Assembly (NCBI RefSeq): GCF_001650725.1
Contig: NZ_LXVX01000023.1
Coordinates: 95,520-159,519, forward strand
Source of the DNA: Sphingobium sp. TCM1
GTDB taxonomy: Bacteria; Pseudomonadota; Alphaproteobacteria; Sphingomonadales; Sphingomonadaceae
Length of the DNA stretch: 64,000 bases
Direction of reading: 5' to 3'
The notes beneath the pieces are model-generated. The model saw only the letters and a list, made by a program, of their open reading frames with translations, was not told the DNA's origin and searched no databases. How positions within the stretch are numbered: position 1 is the first letter of the stretch; every line of letters starts with the position of its first letter. Below are positions 61,401 through 64,000 of the stretch, piece by piece. The translations under genes and the position numbers were made by a program.

Positions 61401-61545
61401 TAGGCGTCCAAAGTTGACCCCCTGAACGATGTAAGCGGGGTCTGACGGCCGCCTTGCGCGGCACCCATTCGCCGGGATGATTGCCGCTCTTTGAGCGGGG
61501 TTGCGGGTGTTGGACGAGATCGAGGATTCAGCGAGCAGTGGAGCG

Positions 61546-61575
61546 ACTACTCATACGAGCGGTCGTATGAGTAGT
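61546..61575 (+). promoter_or_regulatory. Hairpin over the tnpA start codon
   Basis: Perfect 13-bp arms ACTACTCATACGA and TCGTATGAGTAGT with a four-base loop enclose the ATG at 61567. In RNA this would hide the start, as in insertion sequences protected from read-through transcription. Confidence 0.6.
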
Positions 61576-61950
61576 CTGATAGAGGTCGTTAGCAGGGTGT
61601 CGGGCCGGCGGCGCTGGACGGTGGAGCAGAAGCTGGCCGTGCTGCGGGATGCATTCGGCCCGGGGGGCTGCGTGCGCGCGGCCTGTGAACGCCATGAGGT
61701 TGGCAGCGGATCGATCTACACATGGCGGCGACAGGCGATGTCCGGTGAGCTTGCGGGGGTGCGCAAGCCGATCGAGCCCGTTTTTGCGGAGGTGCAGATC
61801 AGCGAGCAGCCAGCCTTACCCGCGCCGACGGTCGCGGCGCGCAGCGGCGGCGTGATCGGGATCGAGCTACCGTCGGGTATCAGGGTGAGCGTGGACGCCA
61901 CGGTCGATGGCGATGCGCTGTCGCGGGTGATCGGTATCCTGACGCGATGA
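61567..61950 (+). CDS. tnpA: IS66 accessory protein TnpA
   Basis: About 127 residues from the ATG (MSSLIEVVSRVSG), with the TnpA helix-turn-helix (RRWTVEQKLAVLRDAFGPGG, ACERHEVGSGSIYTWRRQ) and a C-terminal beta part (GVIGIELPSGIRVSVDA). The open frame extends back to TTG codons near 61501, but the homologous part starts here. Stop overlaps the tnpB start (ATGA). The start lies within a strong hairpin. Confidence 0.85.
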   Translation: MSSLIEVVSRVSGRRRWTVEQKLAVLRDAFGPGGCVRAACERHEVGSGSIYTWRRQAMSGELAGVRKPIEPVFAEVQISEQPALPAPTVAARSGGVIGIELPSGIRVSVDATVDGDALSRVIGILTR

Positions 61951-62294
61951 TCCCGCTGCCGCCCTCAACGCGGATATTCCTGGCTTGCGGCGCGACGGAC
62001 ATGCGCAAGGGTTTTGACGGCCTTGCCGTGATGACGCAGCAGGTTCTGGAGCAAAGCCCGCATTCCGGCGCGCTATTCGCCTTTCGGGGGAAGCGCGGCG
62101 ATCTGGTGAAGCTGCTCTGGTATGACGGCCAAGGGATGTGCCTGTTTTCCAAGCGGATGGACCGGGGCCGGTTCGTGTGGCCGTCGACCAAGACGGGGTC
62201 GGTGGTGATGACGGCGGCCCAGCTTTCCATGCTATTGGAAGGCATCGACTGGCGGCGTCCGGCGCGCACTTTTACCCCGTCACTCGCGGGATAA
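61947..62294 (+). CDS. tnpB: IS66 accessory protein TnpB (Orf2)
   Basis: A 115-residue protein with the complete IS66 Orf2 layout: IFLACGATDMRKGFDGLAVM, SGALFAFRGKRGDLVKLLWY, RMDRGRFVWPS and C-terminal LEGIDWRRPARTF. Normal length and intact. Needed together with TnpA and TnpC for transposition. Confidence 0.9.
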   Translation: MIPLPPSTRIFLACGATDMRKGFDGLAVMTQQVLEQSPHSGALFAFRGKRGDLVKLLWYDGQGMCLFSKRMDRGRFVWPSTKTGSVVMTAAQLSMLLEGIDWRRPARTFTPSLAG

Positions 62295-62354
62295 AACGCC
62301 CATATTCCGGCGCTTTTCCTAGCATTACGACCGCTGTTTCGCTATAGGATAGCG

Positions 62355-64000
62355 GTGTCGGACGCAGGCCTTTCCACCGCTGACAAAGACGCTCGGATCG
62401 CCGAGCTCGAAGCTGCTTTGGCGGCCGCCCACGCCGATATTTCTGCTCGCGACATCCTGATCGACACGCTGCGCGTGCAGATCGCACGCCTCAAGCGGAT
62501 GCAGTTCGGCAAGTCGTCCGAGAAGCTCGACACCCAGATCGCGCAGCTTGAGCTGGCTCTCGAAGAGCTTGAAGGAGAGGCCATCGTTGCTGCCGCGCGT
62601 CGGGCCGATCCGGCAGATGGCGTTCGCTCAGCGCCTGTTCGCGCGCTGCCCGCCCATCTGCCGCGGGAGGAACAGCGGATCGAGCCTGAGCAGGGCAACT
62701 GCGCCTGTCCCGACTGCGGCGGCGTGTTGCGGCCTCTGGGGCAGGATAGTGACGAGGTCCTCGATGCGGTGCCAGTCCAGTGGCGCGTCGTTCGGACCAT
62801 CCGGCCCAAGTATAGCTGCAGGGCTTGCGAGAAGATCGTGCAGGCGCCCGCGCCGGTAAAAGCCATTGCCCGGGGCAAAGCGACCTTTGGCACGCTGGCC
62901 CATGTCGTTGTTTCCAAGTTCGACCATCATCTGCCGCTCTACCGTCAGGCCGAGATCATGGCGGCGCAGGGCATCGAGATCGATCGCTCAACGCTGGCAG
63001 GCTGGGTCGGGCAGGCATCCGTGCTGCTCGATCCGATCGTCAGTCGCATTCGGGAGGTCGGCCTGACCGCCTCGAAGATCCATACCGACGATACACCGGT
63101 TCCCATGCTTGATCCGGGCCGCGGCAAAACGGCCACCGGCAGGCTTTGGGCTTACGCCGTCGATGATCGCGGCTCCGGCGCCACGACCCCCTCGCTGGTC
63201 TGGTATGAGTTCACCACCGATCGCACAGGTGCCCATCCCCAGCGGCAGTTGGCCAGCTTCAGCGGCTACCTGCAGGCCGATGGCTATGCGGGATACGACA
63301 AGCTCTACGACACCAACCGTGTCACCGAGGTCGCCTGCTGGGCGCATTTCCGGCGCAAGATATTCGACATCCACGCCACCAAGCCGACGCCGCTTACCAC
63401 TGATCTGCTGGAACGCATCGGCCAGCTCTATGAGATCGAAGCAGAGGTTCGAGGCCAACAACCCAAGATCCGGCGACGAACCCGGCAGGACCGCACCCAG
63501 CCATTGATCGACGAATTGCGCCAGACACTCGACGATGCCCTGCGCCGTCTCTCGCCCAAGTCCGAGATGGCCAAGGCGATCGCCTATGGCCGCAAGCGCT
63601 GGGGGGCGCTCACCCGCTTTCTCGACGATGGCCGCCTGGAAATTGATAACAACATCGCGGAGCGCGCCATGCGGTGCGTGGCCCTGGGCCGTAAAAACTG
63701 GCTGTTCGCTGGCTCAAAGGCGGGCGGCGATCGCGCCGCCGCCATCTACTCCGTCATCGAAACCGCAAAGCTCAATGGCCTCGAACCGCAGGCCTATATC
63801 GCAGATGTCATCGCCAAGATCGCTGGCGACTGGCCTGCTGCCCGCTGGAATGAACTCCTGCCCTGTTGGGGTGGACGGCTCCCAACGGCATCGCAATGTG
63901 CCAGAGTGAGTGCGTTGCAAGACTCAATCAAGGGAGCCGCCCGTGGAGCAAATTACCCGCATAGGCATGGATACGTCAAAGAACGTTTTTCAACTGCATG
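62355..64000 (+). CDS. tnpC: IS66 transposase TnpC, 3' end replaced by an IS110-family insertion
   Basis: From a GTG start about 505 native codons are visible: a coiled-coil leucine-rich N-terminus (ARIAELEAALAAAHADIS), a zinc-finger-like CACPDCGG with YSCRACEK, and the DDE catalytic parts HTDDTPVP, QADGYAGYDKLYD and LEIDNNIAERAMRC. The family ending NELLPWNW is changed after NELLPC (about base 63868), where the frame enters the start of an IS110 element. It stays open antisense-free to the window edge without its own stop. Probably a recently interrupted transposase. Confidence 0.85.
   Translation, partial: MSDAGLSTADKDARIAELEAALAAAHADISARDILIDTLRVQIARLKRMQFGKSSEKLDTQIAQLELALEELEGEAIVAAARRADPADGVRSAPVRALPAHLPREEQRIEPEQGNCACPDCGGVLRPLGQDSDEVLDAVPVQWRVVRTIRPKYSCRACEKIVQAPAPVKAIARGKATFGTLAHVVVSKFDHHLPLYRQAEIMAAQGIEIDRSTLAGWVGQASVLLDPIVSRIREVGLTASKIHTDDTPVPMLDPGRGKTATGRLWAYAVDDRGSGATTPSLVWYEFTTDRTGAHPQRQLASFSGYLQADGYAGYDKLYDTNRVTEVACWAHFRRKIFDIHATKPTPLTTDLLERIGQLYEIEAEVRGQQPKIRRRTRQDRTQPLIDELRQTLDDALRRLSPKSEMAKAIAYGRKRWGALTRFLDDGRLEIDNNIAERAMRCVALGRKNWLFAGSKAGGDRAAAIYSVIETAKLNGLEPQAYIADVIAKIAGDWPAARWNELLPCWGGRLPTASQCARVSALQDSIKGAARGANYPHRHGYVKERFSTA
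63943..64000 (+). CDS. IS110-family transposase (5' end only)
   Basis: A GTG start after AAGGGAG gives VEQITRIGMDTSKNVFQLH, the typical N-terminus of IS110/IS1111 transposases with the first catalytic Asp (GMDTSK). Only 19 codons are in the window. Its element begins about 75 bases upstream, inside tnpC. Confidence 0.75.
   Translation, partial: MEQITRIGMDTSKNVFQLH

Larger units (their letters stand above)
61431..64000 (+). mobile_element. IS66-family element 2 (tnpA, tnpB, tnpC), interrupted by an IS110-type element
   Basis: Left end GTAAGCGGGGTCTGACGG is followed by the three-gene IS66 set in order. The 3' end of tnpC is joined to an IS110-family element, so the right end of this IS is outside the window or lost. 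Confidence 0.8.

Noticed and set aside
1..64000. CRISPR arrays, rRNA or tRNA genes
   Set aside because: No regularly spaced repeats and no recognisable RNA-gene sequence were found on reading through the window.

Overview
The window is GC-rich, densely coding DNA. It most resembles an alphaproteobacterium of the sphingomonad type. The clues are the copper locus with DUF2933 and isoprenylcysteine-methyltransferase genes, a TonB-dependent receptor beside a catabolic cluster, and a nicotine pathway variant known from Sphingomonas, Shinella, Agrobacterium and Ochrobactrum. Taxonomy is inferred from gene content only. No rRNA, tRNA or CRISPR was seen.

1-13.5 kb: metal resistance. A multicopper oxidase CopA (cut by the window edge), a CnrYXH-like anti-sigma/sensor/ECF-sigma trio, CopC, CopD, a Cu(I) P-type ATPase and CueR. 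A shared promoter pattern (AGGG[GT]-N16-GTATT[GC]) precedes the trio, copC and copA and probably marks the ECF regulon. Next come an orphan FixJ-type regulator, a broken small gene, and a translationally coupled operon of a beta-CASP nuclease, an AMP/thymidine phosphorylase and a PRPP synthase. The block ends in a gene whose first ~49 codons are a methyltransferase and whose remainder is the catalytic half of a tyrosine recombinase, so it is a rearrangement junction.

13.9-26.8 kb: a complete N-methylglutamate (methylamine-oxidation) gene set. It comprises an AraC/GlxA regulator, soxBDAG-type N-methylglutamate dehydrogenase, purU, folD, an XRE-cupin regulator, mgsABC and gmaS.

26.9-28.2 kb: IS66 and IS110 remnants and a small orphan DNA-binding-like gene. 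28.3-60.2 kb: a nicotine catabolic region. Minus-strand genes encode two transporters, several flavin oxidoreductases, a NicA2-like amine oxidase with its own cytochrome c, an aldehyde dehydrogenase, RidA, an ornithine-cyclodeaminase homologue and a trimethylamine-dehydrogenase-type 6-hydroxypseudooxynicotine oxidase. A plus-strand operon nicE-nicD-nicX-nicF-hspB takes the ring to fumarate. A Tat-exported two-subunit molybdenum hydroxylase and a TonB receptor follow. Together these fit every step of the VPP (hybrid pyridine/pyrrolidine) route. The oxidase step of that route releases methylamine, which the neighbouring N-methylglutamate genes would consume; this coupling is the main finding.

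60.4-64 kb: a gene truncated by an IS66 element, a second IS66 element, and an IS110-family element inserted in the end of its tnpC. The catabolic region is therefore bounded by a broken recombinase on the left and nested insertion sequences on the right, as expected of an acquired island.
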